Shown: positions 20,401 to 32,614 of the stretch, piece by piece | Layout of the letters: each line of letters begins with the position of its first letter | How positions within the stretch are numbered: the stretch's first letter is position 1 | From: Paracyclopina nana | Taxonomy: Eukaryota > Arthropoda > Copepoda > Cyclopoida > Cyclopettidae | Direction: 5' to 3' | Length of the DNA stretch: 64,000 bases | NCBI GenBank assembly: GCA_019096065.1 | Contig: JAGUCH010000001.1 | Location: 13,082,001 to 13,146,000, forward strand | The notes under the pieces: generated by a model | The model's database searches: none | What the model saw: only the letters and a program-made list of their open reading frames with translations | What the model was told of the DNA's origin: nothing | Translations under genes and position numbers: made by a program

Positions 20401-23400
20401 GCTCTAGTCCCTGGGACCTCCCAAAGAAAGATAATGAAGCTTCATAAAGAGCTGCCGCTAGCATAAACTCATCTTCTGGGCTTGCATGCGTTATGTGGAA
20501 GACAAAAAAAGCGGCTATCGACCTTGATGACAATGACTTCCATGACCATAAAAATTCTTTCGAGGCTCCAAAAGAATGGAGGTAGGCTACCCCTTAATTT
20601 ATTTTGAAAAGCGTTAGCCTTCTTTTTTTAGGAAAATTGACCGGAGCTTATCCGAATAATTGTAGCCCTCCACAAAAGTGGACGCGTGAGGCAATTGTCT
20701 CAATTTGCGCGATTTTAATACTACAACGCACAGCTTCAGTTTTTTAGGGGGCTTTTTTGCTTAAAATTCCGGACTGTCAAGCTGTGAGCTATATTAGGGA
20801 TTTTTGCTGGGCTGCAGCAGCACAATTTTCCCGTTTCACGGAAAATGAGTTTGCATGTTTGACGGACTGTGTGTGGTATCCTTTTAGCTTGAGGCTCGAA
20901 AATTGATGGAGTGTAGCCCACTTCTTCGCTTGCTTCTTGATGTTGTTGCGGTCACAATCATGTCAAGTAAATCTCGCCATTACGAAGTACTACCACTCGC
21001 TACCCACCTGTTATAGCAATACTTTTTTAAATGGCCCTTATGCGAGACGCTAGTAGGTCAGCCTTTGTTCACCTATGTTTGCTCATCATTTTCTCTCGGT
21101 TGTGTCTACCGCGAGACATCTGCCATTTTTTTCCAGCCTCCACCAGCTCTTAATGTAGAAATGAGCAGGTAGATTTTTTTCCCTGAAAAAAAGCTTCCAG
21201 GTCACCTCTCAAATCTGAAATAGGAGATTGAGAAATTATTTGCGTAGCAGTAGAGAAAGTTTTGACAGAAAAAGTCTATCGGAAAGTTTCTATTGATTTT
21301 CTGGAATAAAAACGACGACGACGACTGCATCGGTCTTGAATGAAGGTTTCCTCTCAAGAATGGATGTGTGTCACCAGCAGCATCGGCGAAATCCACATCT
21401 TCTCTGACTTCCAAATCTTTGGCGGTAAGTGTCAAAGAAGACATATCCAGCTGCACGTAATACGTTCGGTCTTTTTTATCGAGGAAGCAGACCTTTCTAG
21501 ATGTCGTCGAAAAAGTAAATGCATTTTTCATTATTGGCTACCCAACACGATAAATGAGATGCATATTGGCATTTGTGTGGCAGCCTTTTCTCCAGCCTCG
21601 ACCAAGAAGACAGAAAAACATGGGCAACCGCGAAGCATGGAGCAAGCTGCTTTTGTTGTGAGCGGAATCTGCTGCTGCAAATTGATTTGAATATTCGTGA
21701 CCAAGCTGAGTGTAATGAATTCAATAGTCTGCGTTGTGTACAAACGCGCATAGTTCTTGTGAATGATGGCAGTAACACATTTCACACCAAATCAACATCA
21801 AAGGCAAGACTGACATTTGACCTCCTACGACTCACTTCGTTTTCTGAATGAAATCCAATCTCGGCTTGGTAGGGAAAAAACTGTTTATGACATTAGCTGC
21901 AGTTTATGATGATGATCAGTGAAAACACTTTTCGGGGGCTCTTTTGTCAAGTTTTTATGACTCGAACGACAATTTGTCACGATAATTGATAGATCTTTTG
22001 CACCATGAAGGTAAGGTACACGTGTCTGATTTTTCAGGCAAAATATTGGGCAATAAAACGTGGCAATCGGTATTTTTCAAGCTGCCGCCTACTGTTTGAC
22101 ACAGTGGGACGTGGACGCTTCAATTGCAGCTCAAATGTCCTCCAAAGCTTGAACTTGTTGGCACTAGAACCTAATCAACTCGTACCTGAATGGTTTCTTT
22201 CTCAAAAAAAAACCTGCAGCTGCACATCCATACCTCCAATAATTCAAGCATTTTTTCGTCTTCGTGAAACGGTTGCTTGATCGGGCATAGCTTTATGGCT
22301 CCAATCACTATAAAGTTGCCAAATGGGTACTGAATTAACAATCTATTATCTTGTTCCATCATAAAATCCGGCAGCACACAGTGGTGCACAATGGTGGTGA
22401 ATGTTTGATGGCAAATTTTTTCCCATTGTGTCCAAAAGGGAGCACCATGATCCGGTATATGTGCCATGCAAGACCAATTTTTCAATATTCTGTGGGATAA
22501 AGCCCGCAAGCGAGGGGATTATTGGACAACTATAATTCTACATTTCATTTAATGCTTGATCAGGTCAATGGAAATTCCCATGCTTATTTCGACGTTATGA
22601 GTGTTGGCTTTTTAACAAAGGATTGAAGAAGGGAAACCTTTCTTTGTGCTTTGTTGCTCTTCGGCCCGAAAACCAAACTCACCCCTTTTTATGACGCACA
22701 AAAGCCCTGGCTTTCAACAGGTCTCTAAAGGAGCCGACGGCAAATTAAGAGAAAATATTTCACCTTGACTCTTTAGGGAAGGGCTTAATGATGTTGTAGT
22801 CTAATGGAGCCAAATATTTTGACCAGAATGAAAGATGAGAAGACTAATGGTCATCATTTGAGACAAGGAGCTACTGGCTGGCATACCATAGTCGTGTTAA
22901 GTGGTTGGCAAAATATTATGGACGATGTTTACAACTCACTCAAATCGCTTCTCATATTCGTCAATCGGGTTAAAACAATTTGTGCTTTTTAAGCCAAGCA
23001 ACGGGAAGCGAGTTGAGCTTGTTTAGCTCTTTGTTATTGTTTTGAAAGGCCAGTCGAAAACTGACTCTAGTCAAAATAAACAGAAAAACCGATCAAGCTT
23101 TTTAAGGCAATAGCGAAAGTGAGGATGAATGTTAATGTGTATTTTTGCTATTTTTGCAAGCGAAACTGAGGTGGTTTTTAAATGTGGGTAGGATTATTTT
23201 AAAACAGCGCGAGGATGTCCCGGGATTGTTATGCCAGGTGAGCAAGATAAGGAGTTTTACACCATGATCAATTACATGGGAGCCTCAGAATTGTCGAGCA
23301 GTTGAAACAAGAGCGGGGAAAAAATCACAATTTCTGCTCAGCCAGAAAAACTTGCCATTAGTAGGCCAACTTTTTCCTCACAAAGAACGACGCTATTTGG

Positions 23401-24786
23401 GGGTTGTCGTAGAAGTGAAACTTTTTCAAGCTCCCCCTTGGTAACAGCAATATCGCTTCTCTACTGCTAGACCCTGCTCTTTTTAGGAGCAAAAAAAGAT
23501 CAACCACATTGATTGGAAACTACTACACACGATTTTTTGCACTAGCTCTAAATTCCTGAATTATTATTGCCACTATTATGACTCCACGCTACTAGTTGTA
23601 AACTTTAATGTTATTACAGTGGAAGCATTTTTTCTCCTCTATTATATCTGTCCCTTTGTGAACAATTCTTCTCATGCTCCTCCGTGAGGAACACGAAAAT
23701 AAAACCCAGCCATAATCATTCTTTTGCTAAATTAATAATCCCCTCAGGCTGACATTTCGCTGAAGTACCATCTCATGGCTGGAGATTTTTTGCAGGCTTC
23801 TTTTTTTTGAATGTCCTAAAGCCATTTTTCATGTGGGAGCTGAGAAGAAGGCTCCAGTGCATCATCTCTGCTGAAATTGCTTATTGTTTCAGCAATTAAA
23901 AGAGTGGAATAATTTCAGCTCGCAAATTATTAGCATTAGTTTACTTAGTTCCAGCACCTTAAGCAGCTAGCTGGGCGCTGCTATGTAAATATGTATTTAC
24001 AACGCTGCATTGGGTCAATAATTCGTAGGTACAGCTACAGTAATAGAAGTGAGAGAAGCATAGTTCAAGTAAGTAATTTGGAATATTTCGAAAATTACAG
24101 TAGTATGCAAGCAGGGAGTGAATTAATGAAACCATCAATTTAGGCCGTGAGCATAGGCTGACATTTGACAAGAATGACCTGGACGAGGCAGGTAGTAAGA
24201 AGAAAACTGTAGGAATTTTCAGAAGACAATAAGGTGGCGGCGGCAGGGGGATGGGACTTCACCCCCCAGGAGTGTAATTTGGGACATAAACACTGAAAGA
24301 TTGCCCCAGAGGCTGTCCCAGTCAATTGGCTTGCTCGCTGGTCTTGCTCATGGCACACACAAAATGTCAAGCTTACAACTGCTATTTGGGACCTTGCAAA
24401 CTCTCGGCTAAAGTGCTCTTAATTTAGCACAACAACAGAGCCCAAGAAAGCTGGCCGGGCCAAAACAAAGCAATAAAATGACAAAAATGCGGGGACCAGT
24501 AAATTAAATGAATGCTTAACAGATTTTCCAGACCCTGGCGAAGAGCAGATAGACCCGTGAAAATGAGGGAAATTATTTTACAATATGTAATGGCAGGTGG
24601 AAAATTCAACTCCTCGAGTCCGTAGCCAAATTTCCTTTTTGCACAGCAATTTTTTGCGCGGATTTTTTCGATTTACTCCATTGCCTTTGACACATTATGC
24701 CGCATGTGCGACAAAAAAGAGGGAGCCCGATGCACTTTTTTTGATTGAAAACATTGCTCCTCTAGTATATCATTTTACACGGTTTG
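17466..24786. other. No recognisable gene; AT-rich sequence
   Basis: About 7.3 kb without a supported gene on either strand. It contains the promoter of the MYND gene at its left end. A minus-strand frame at 21531-21202 has protein-like composition but no known domain (see findings). Otherwise only short chance frames and A/T runs are seen. It could be intergenic DNA or part of a long intron. Confidence 0.5.
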
Positions 24787-25414
24787 CACAGTGGGGACAT
24801 CCCGTTGCAAAAAGTGGCGTTCGGAAATCTCGCGAAATGGCAGCATCTTTCAAACTCACTGAAAACACGGTAGTTAAAAATTGGAAATTTCGAGGCCGAA
24901 AGTAATAGGATCATGATTGTGGCATTAAAATTAAATTTTGGTTACATTACATACTACGATAACTGTTTATGGAAATTTGCGATTCGCTCAATTTTCTCGC
25001 GAAAGGGGTACCCTGAAGTTAAGCTTTTTTAAATCATTTTCAAATATTAATTTGCTCGTTATTCCTCAAAATTCCTCAACAATTTTTGCATGAATCATTC
25101 AGTTGAATACCTGAAATCATTATGACAAAGTCTTATTTGCGCATTTTGGCGCCATTTTGAGATATCACAGTTTTCACTGAGCCCATTTTGCCGACTTCAG
25201 CAGCCCTTTTTGAATATTCAAAACAATAACAAACTCATTAATAGCAGACAAAACCATTTTTAAAGCACTTTTCAATGGAAAATCATCAATTCAAGTCAAT
25301 TTTTTTTAAAAACTAGGCCTTTAATGTACGTATGAAAGGCCTAGGGCATTAAGTACTAGAATATATCACTATCCCGCCAAACGCCACTTTTCGCAATGAG
25401 ATGACCCCACTGTG
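24787..25414. mobile_element. Non-autonomous DNA transposon (628 bp) with 5-bp target duplication
   Basis: The left end reads CACAGTGGGGACATCCCGTT and the right end, reverse-complemented, reads CACAGTGGGGTCATCTCATT; similarity continues through AAAAGTGGCGTT for about 38 bases. The element is flanked on both sides by GTTTG (24782-24786 and 25415-25419). No transposase is encoded, so it depends on another copy. The CAGTGGGG start recalls hAT ends, but hAT makes 8-bp duplications, so the superfamily is open. Confidence 0.8.
25313..25344. repeat. Small palindrome inside the 24787-25414 element
   Basis: CTAGGCCTTT and AAAGGCCTAG form a perfect 10-bp stem around a 12-base loop. Confidence 0.6.
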
Positions 25415-28400
25415 GTTTGGTGGTGGTGGCAATGCCTCGTTAAACTTAAAGGACTTTAGCCAAACGAAATGGCCAAATTAGCTATGCCCAAGAGCGTCAC
25501 AGCATCACCGTGAGAGTAACAATTTTGCACCTAAAATGAGAACTTGTTGGACCATAAAAAAATCGCCAACTTAGACCATATGACTGCTGCTGGAAATTGC
25601 TGCTTGTTTTTCTCCCGCTGCTGCCAATTCTCCATGGCCTAAAATTGCTGGATTTTTTCCTCGCATCTCAATAATTGCCGAGTCTGTGGTCTCTGCTGAG
25701 CACGGACTTGTGTCGGTCCAACTGCCATGTAATTTGGGTGAAAATCAGATCGTCTTTAAGGCCGGTTGCAATTGAGACATGATTATTCTCCCAGTGGCCA
25801 CCCTGCTTGCGCCCAATGAAGATGTGCTCGCGCCTCCCAAAAAAGGTTTTCACTTTGCTTTTGTGGGCATCATGATTAATGACGGTTGCCGATTTAGGCG
25901 GGCTTTAAATCCTCTTTAAATGCAGCGATAGAAAATCACGCTAGGTGCGTGGTGATCTACTATGAAAAAATGAAGGCCCATATGGGGGCTTGCTTGGGAG
26001 GATGACTGGCGGTTCTGAATCAATGCATTTGCAATGGTCATTTATCGAAGAAGTTCTTTGTCATCATTGAAGTGTCTTTAGTGAGGCAATGTTCCGCATC
26101 ATTTCGTGGAGTGAGCATGCATTATCGGCAGGTCTAGTCTACAATTTTGATTTGTGTCGGGAGCTTCTTACACACACACTGGCCAGATGACTTCTTTACA
26201 AATTGGCCTCAAGAAATGTCGATTTATCTCGAACCAATGACGTCGACCACTTCTCGTTCTAGGCCACGGAGAAAATCGATGCGTTCCACAAAACAGAAAA
26301 ATAGCCAAAAATAAGTGCGGAGCTTATAATCCGATTAGCAGCAGGAAGGCACAAAGGGGTGAACGAAAAAACACCACAAATAGATTGATTCGCCGCAAAA
26401 CTCAACGCCGCGAGCTTTTGGGGGGCCAAAAAATAAAGCAGCTTTCAAAGTTGACTTGCTTCCCCCTTTCAGTACGAGCTGACGCACCTTTTGACAAGCT
26501 TTGAATTAATGTTCATTTTCACGCAACCTTTCCAGGGTTGCAGACAAGCGGCAGCTTGTTGTGGTGTCAGCTGTCATTGGAGCAGCTTGGCATCGATCCA
26601 CAATTCGACTCGCTCGCCGGAGCTTGACGTTGCACTCCAACGTCAAACGAAATTTCAACCGCGTTTCGCGCGCCCAAACACCGTTAACAAGAGCACGATC
26701 CGCGGTGGTCTACGCGGTTCCGCCATAGCATAGTTCTCTGTCTGTCTCTCTCTCTAAATAATCTGACACTTGGGTTTTTCAACGTTCCTAGGAACTATTT
26801 TCAAGCACCCAGAAAGACTTAACTGCCATTTACGTGTGCCTAACTGAACCAGCGATTAAAGGTGACAATTTTCTCAAATGCACTTTAACCAGATGCAGAT
26901 AATTAGAATGGAGAATAGAGAGCCTTCTTTATTTCGGCGTTCAAGCGAGTATATCGACTTCTTATTTTTGATGAAAATTCCATATGAAATAAATGCAAGT
27001 TCCCCAAGTGGAATGGCTGGAGTTTTTGTCACAGTACATGCGATGCTTAGCAATATGAAACTGGCTCATAGCAGTAGCCATTTTGACAGTTGGGAGAGTC
27101 GGTCGGTCGCGTCCCAGCACCTCGTCCACCTCTTATGTCAGAAATTCGAAAACGTTAACCAACAACTCCAGCTAATGCGACTCATCCTTTATACCTTTAG
27201 CACCTTGCCAAAACAATTTATAAAAACTGTCAAGCAAATTCCACTCCATTTTTTAAACCTCACTTGAGTGGCTTCTTCTACGCCTGCCCGGCCGATAAAT
27301 ATTTTAAGGGGTCCAATTAACTTTTTTCCATCGGCGCAGGAGACTTGGCAGAAGTAAAGTCTTGGTGCGAGGCATCGCGCAAATCTCCGAGTACTTGACA
27401 TCCGTTGTCAACATGGTCTACGATTAGGAGAGCCGAATAAATATTCAACAGATGGTGCACATTGATGGAGCTAGCTGACCAAATGTTTTATTGGGTGCCA
27501 TTTTCCATCTCGGCCAACTGTCATAATTACAAGATGGGGTTGTGGAATGTGTCAGATATTTTTTTATGGCTGTGACTACCAAAAAACGTCGTTTCGCCAC
27601 GCTAATCAAAACTGGGGAACCTGTCTCAAAATTTCGCGATAATTATTATAGTCGTGATCTCACGCCATGGCAAGCCGAATGAGGACCACCTCGTTGAAGG
27701 CATTGTACGAAATCCGAGAGAGAAATGTTGTCACCGGTCGAAATCGAGTTGCTATGCACCAAGCCAACTGTTGGCTGCTGGAAAGTTGAGTATCCAGCGC
27801 ACCGGTTCAGTCGTTGTTGTTGTTTGCTGACTAGAATTTTTGGTTTTCCAGCTTCAAGTGGTGCATCATGCTGCTCCTGCAGCTGACTAAATAGCGCATA
27901 TAAATGAAGGAGAAGGTGAGAAAATCTGCGCATATTTCGGCATCGAGAAGAATTCTCCGCAAATAGAGATAAATCGATTTGGCGCATATTTCCGCGAATT
28001 GCTTACGCCACCATTCCAGTAATTTGCCAGGATGGTGATGATGCTCAAACTCTTGGTCGTTGGGGCTTGAAATTCACCCCTTTATTTTGCTCATTCATGG
28101 AGGAGAGACATCAGACATTCTTTGGATGCTGTGTTGGGCTTTCTCCTCCGCTCAAAGACAAGGCCAGCTGAAATACATTAAAAAGCGACTATGGGTCAAT
28201 GGCCCCTCTTGCAAAACTTGTCCGACAGGTACGTATCAACAATCGCGTCCAATTAACCTTTTGTTCGTCGAGCTACCCTGTAAAATGACCCAAGGACACG
28301 TAAAAATCGCGCACTCCAGGCACCGTGATATACACAAAACGTTTTATGCTGCGAGCAGCTACATTTTGGCGATAGCCAGCAACAGCTTTTTTTCAGATAC

Positions 28401-29886
28401 GAGAAGTACTTTGTACAGTACGCAGCGCGGCTTTCGGAATTTTGAGTGAAATCTGAGCCGAGTTGTTTGTAGTTTTGTTGCTGCTCCTTGCTCAATTTCA
28501 AGAAATCTCCACATGGACTTGTCTGGATTTGTTTAATGGGCCAATTAGCCGCGAAGTTGCTCTTTTCTGCCGTGATCATCGCGATGGCTTGCCAGCCATT
28601 TTTAGCATCAGCAACATTGACCTGGATTAGTGTCGCGCGATGTCTTTTGTGCTCTTTAATTGTCTGCTCAGCAAAACTCAAAGCAGACCTCTCCAAAGCG
28701 CTCATGGTCATAAATAAAAAGACGAGGGACCAAATTCAGAATACAAATAGATGACAAGAGCCATTAAAATGACCAGCCACCAACAAAGGAAAAACATGGA
28801 AAAAGGTCGTGAGAACAATTGGTACAAATAGTAGTGGAACAACTTGCTACTTTGCTAACGAGCTTAAGATAAGGCAAAATATATCTGTAGGCAAAATTGT
28901 CTCTTGTTGCTATAGCAATCAGCGGCTTATTGGGAGCTGCTGCTGCTGCTGCAGAATTGTAGGTCTGAAATCCAAGACTAAAAACAAACATTTTTCTGCC
29001 CCAAAGTGGCTGCTGGGATAAAGTTTCGACTTGGCGAAATAGCCCCAAGACTCGCTTAATTATGCTGTTCATACTTCTTCAATATCGCATGGATTTTTGT
29101 TCTGCTATTATTAGCTTTGGACACTGATGATGCCCGAATTAGCAAATGCACTTTTTCTCGAGGTTTGCAACAACTATATTTCATATAGTACATACAGCCA
29201 TGGCTAGCTGCCATTACAATCAGGCTGCAAATATTTGCATAGCGCGCGTTATTTATCACCTGCAAATTGAAACATATGCAAATAGGCGCGGAAGGAAGGG
29301 TTGCTCTTAAAAATCAACTTTTGACAGTATTTTCATCGTTTCGAAAGCAGGCTCTTGCAACTCATGTACCTATAAAGCAAGGATTGGCAAGCCTTAAGCT
29401 TTTTTGTGGCAAATTTGCACTTGACGAGCGCGCATCTTTTTTTTCCCTCTGTGTGTGCGTGTGTTACTAATACTGCTACTATGGAACATAACTAGAAGAT
29501 CAGTGACCTGAGCTTTCCTTGAAGCCCAGACATAGAAAAGTGCACCATTATTGAAGTAGTTTTCAATATAAACACGTACTTAGCCTCAAGGTTTGTTGGT
29601 GGGCTCACAAGTGTGAAACATTGATGCATTTTCTATTACACAATATATGTATGCTTCATGTACATGTGCGCGTATACTTAACGAGTTCACGCCTCTTTAG
29701 CTATGTAGTACTAGCATAATGCACTTTAAAAAAGCTCTCTTTCCATAGAATGCGAATTAATTCTCAGAATTTTCCTATGATAACACAGCTGATGCTGCAG
29801 GCTTGGGATCGCTATGCATCACTGAGCAACTTTTCAATTCGTTTTTCAGACGACATTTCGTGCAGTTTTAATCTACTAATGATAGT
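25415..29886. other. No recognisable gene
   Basis: About 4.5 kb of AT-rich sequence between two transposon relics. The longest frame (minus strand, 28711-28253, 152 codons) has no domain and is within chance expectation. A CT-rich simple repeat lies near 26740-26755 and a GCT repeat near 28936-28951. Confidence 0.5.
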
Positions 29887-30177
29887 GTACCCAACCAGAA
29901 ATTTTCCTAAGTTTTCTTTAAGTTATTGTAACGTGTTAGCACTCCTTCGTTTTACCCAGGTTGAGTTTATGTCGTTATGTAACATTAACTTCAGTACCAC
30001 CTATGTAAAAAAATTGAAAAAAATTGAAGGTGACACTGAAAATAGGTGTTTTCGATTTTACCGAGGTGTCAAGGTAGTTAATGTTACATAATGACTTAAA
30101 CTCAATGTTGATAAAACGTATATGTTTCACTGAGAGTTTTTTTGGCGTATGAGGGCCCAAAATTTCTGGTTGGGTAC
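29887..30177. mobile_element. MITE with long terminal inverted repeats (291 bp)
   Basis: The ends GTACCCAACCAGAAATTTT and AAAATTTCTGGTTGGGTAC are perfect inverted repeats of 19 bases. A second inverted pair inside, around TTATGTAACATTAACT (left near 29975, right near 30078), shows that the element folds over most of its length. The ends can also be read as CCCAACCAG flanked by TA, which would fit a Tc1/mariner-type target duplication. No coding sequence is present. Confidence 0.8.
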
Positions 30178-32614
30178 GCGTGTGTCTGTGTGAGTCTTTG
30201 GAAAAAAGGCTAAACGTGCAAAATGTCACGCACTTTGATGATGACGACTGAGGGTCAAAAAGGTAATCACAACTATGCCAAATGTCGAGGAATGCGTGAA
30301 GACAAATGGACACGAATATAGCCCACTTTTAGCAATTACAGTGTGGTGCTGCTGTGATCGATAATATTACACCTTTAATGATGAGATGACGTAAGTGAGC
30401 AGAAATTCGTGTGCTTTCTCCTGCTCTTTTGCCGCCTCGTGGTCATTTCTAACGCATTATTGTCCGCTTTCTTTCAACTTGCATTCCAACCATGGAATGT
30501 GTCACGAAATGGAACTTCAAACTGTACGAAGCGTTTAAAAATCCTGCTGTATGAAGGGTTGCAAAACCCCTGACGACATTCCCCTACCTGAAGACGAGGA
30601 ACGAAACACAATTGTCAGCTGCTGCGAAAGCACAGAGTGGAGAGCCGTCGCTCACAAAAAGTTCCTCAAGTGAATTGTATTTCCACTCAGTGATGTAGCT
30701 GAGGAAATGAAAAAAGCTCAATGTTAGCAGGCAGCAACGATTCGGCTAAGGCCGATCTTTGACCTCGCGGTGTACGGGTGCAGATGAGCTCTGGAGGCCA
30801 TGATGGCATGTTTATGACCACCACCAAAGTTGAACAGACCTTTTGTTGCTCATTTGCCCATTCATCCGGAAATTGGGTTACTTTTTCTGCTCCTCCTCCT
30901 CCTCTCAGAATGTGCTTTTCCCATCAATTTTTAATCCCGAGGGTTCGAGCGCAGGAGCTAATCAAATTACCAGTATTTTGTCTACTGATACGACGCTATT
31001 TGTGCTATGTAGCACTAGTAATTTAGGGAGTATTATCCCAAGCTGAAGCACTTTTTTGTCAACAGCCAACTAGGGCTGAATGTGGAGTGAAAAAAGCCAC
31101 TAGAATCCAAACTTGAATGGGATTTAGTGCACATACACAAGGCTGACAGCATTGATGGGTCATGTCTCAGTTGTCAAAGTAGACTTTTGGGGGTTGAATT
31201 TGTTCAATGCTCTGGAAGGAAAGTGAGTAGTCGGTGAAAAAACCTCTGCGATTCGAGTAAAGGTTTGGGTTACAAGTACCAAGAATTGATATCGAAAACA
31301 GCTGCTCCTTGCATGGCATTTTATCCGCAGCAGTCGATGATGTTCTTTGGATGCTGTTCATAAAGATCGTTGCCTTCGAGGGAATTAAGTGAAACGCTAC
31401 CCCACACGATGCCAGCTGCGAAACGCGTCAAAAAGAGGTGGAAAAAGGTTCCACTAATCCCCCAACAAGCATTCTTTACACAATGGGAAGAATGGCTTGG
31501 AAAAGCACTATACTAACGCTGCAATGATCAAATCAGAGCATGATCAATTGTACATTAGGAGTAATCCCGAGCGCTCTGAAAAGTAGTGCATGGATGTGTG
31601 TATACATAGGCTCAAAGTGACACACAATTGGTCTTTTTTGCAAAGGAGCCCTAATGGCTGCCCTCCAAAATGCACAGTGGCACTGAATAGCTATTATTCA
31701 TTTTTTGATTTGGGATTCCAACAAGTTCCACACATTTGTCTTCTGACAGCTTCACAATTACGATTTTCTCCCATGAGGCAGCAAAAGCTGCGAGCTTGCT
31801 CCAAATCCAAGATTATTCTCAAATTGGCCTAGCAACAAAGGCAACTGCGTACAGAAATAGCAACAGCTCACATATAGAGGAGCTTGGCATGTCCAATCAG
31901 CTTTTCCAATTGAATATTCAGTGGCTTCTTTGGTGGATGGAAATCAGCCATGAAACTTGAGATTTGTCACCAGGAATTTGGGCTGAGCATATGCTGCGTG
32001 TACAGAAGCTGAGATAACAAGAAAAAAAAGTTTCTTGAGCAATGAACCGAAGCGCCATAAAATCATCGTTTGCCCGTTGACAGAACAGCTTCATTGTATT
32101 CCCATACAAGCTTGGCTTGGGTTCTTAGAAAAACCCGTTGCAATTGCACTTCCACTAAATCTTCCATTCATGTCAGATACGGTCAGCAATTAGGACTGAT
32201 TTAAATAGGCCATAGTAGTAGTCATCGTCGATCGTGCATGACCAACCAAATGAGCATGAGAAGAAGGAAGAAGTTATGACAAAATTGAGACCTGTGCAAG
32301 GCAAATTGACTCAAAATTAGGGTTATCAGCTCTCAAGGGCTTCATTCTTCTGCTGCGTGTGGCTTTTGCATGTACTACCACCACAAGAGTGAATTGGCGT
32401 GGTCACAGCAAATGAAATTCGACCATTTCAAAAGGCGAATCACGAGACCGAGGAAATGCACAAAAGATGAAACTACTGCTTCGACACAAAAAATGGCTTT
32501 CTTCGAGGGATATGGCTTTCCCTAGCAGTAATGAGTCTGGCTACAGATGTATCATCATTACTCATAAAATATGTATTTTCAATTCACTGCAGAAAATAAG
32601 AGCTGTATCCAGCT
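30178..32614. other. No recognisable gene
   Basis: About 2.4 kb, AT-rich, with only short chance frames. The right end must contain the 3' end of the cysteine-rich gene; no clear AATAAA was found close to its stop codon. Confidence 0.45.

Noticed and set aside
28253..28711. Minus-strand open frame of 152 codons, the longest in the gene-poor part
   Set aside because: A rough stop-frequency estimate predicts one or two such frames by chance in this window, and nothing in it resembles a known protein.
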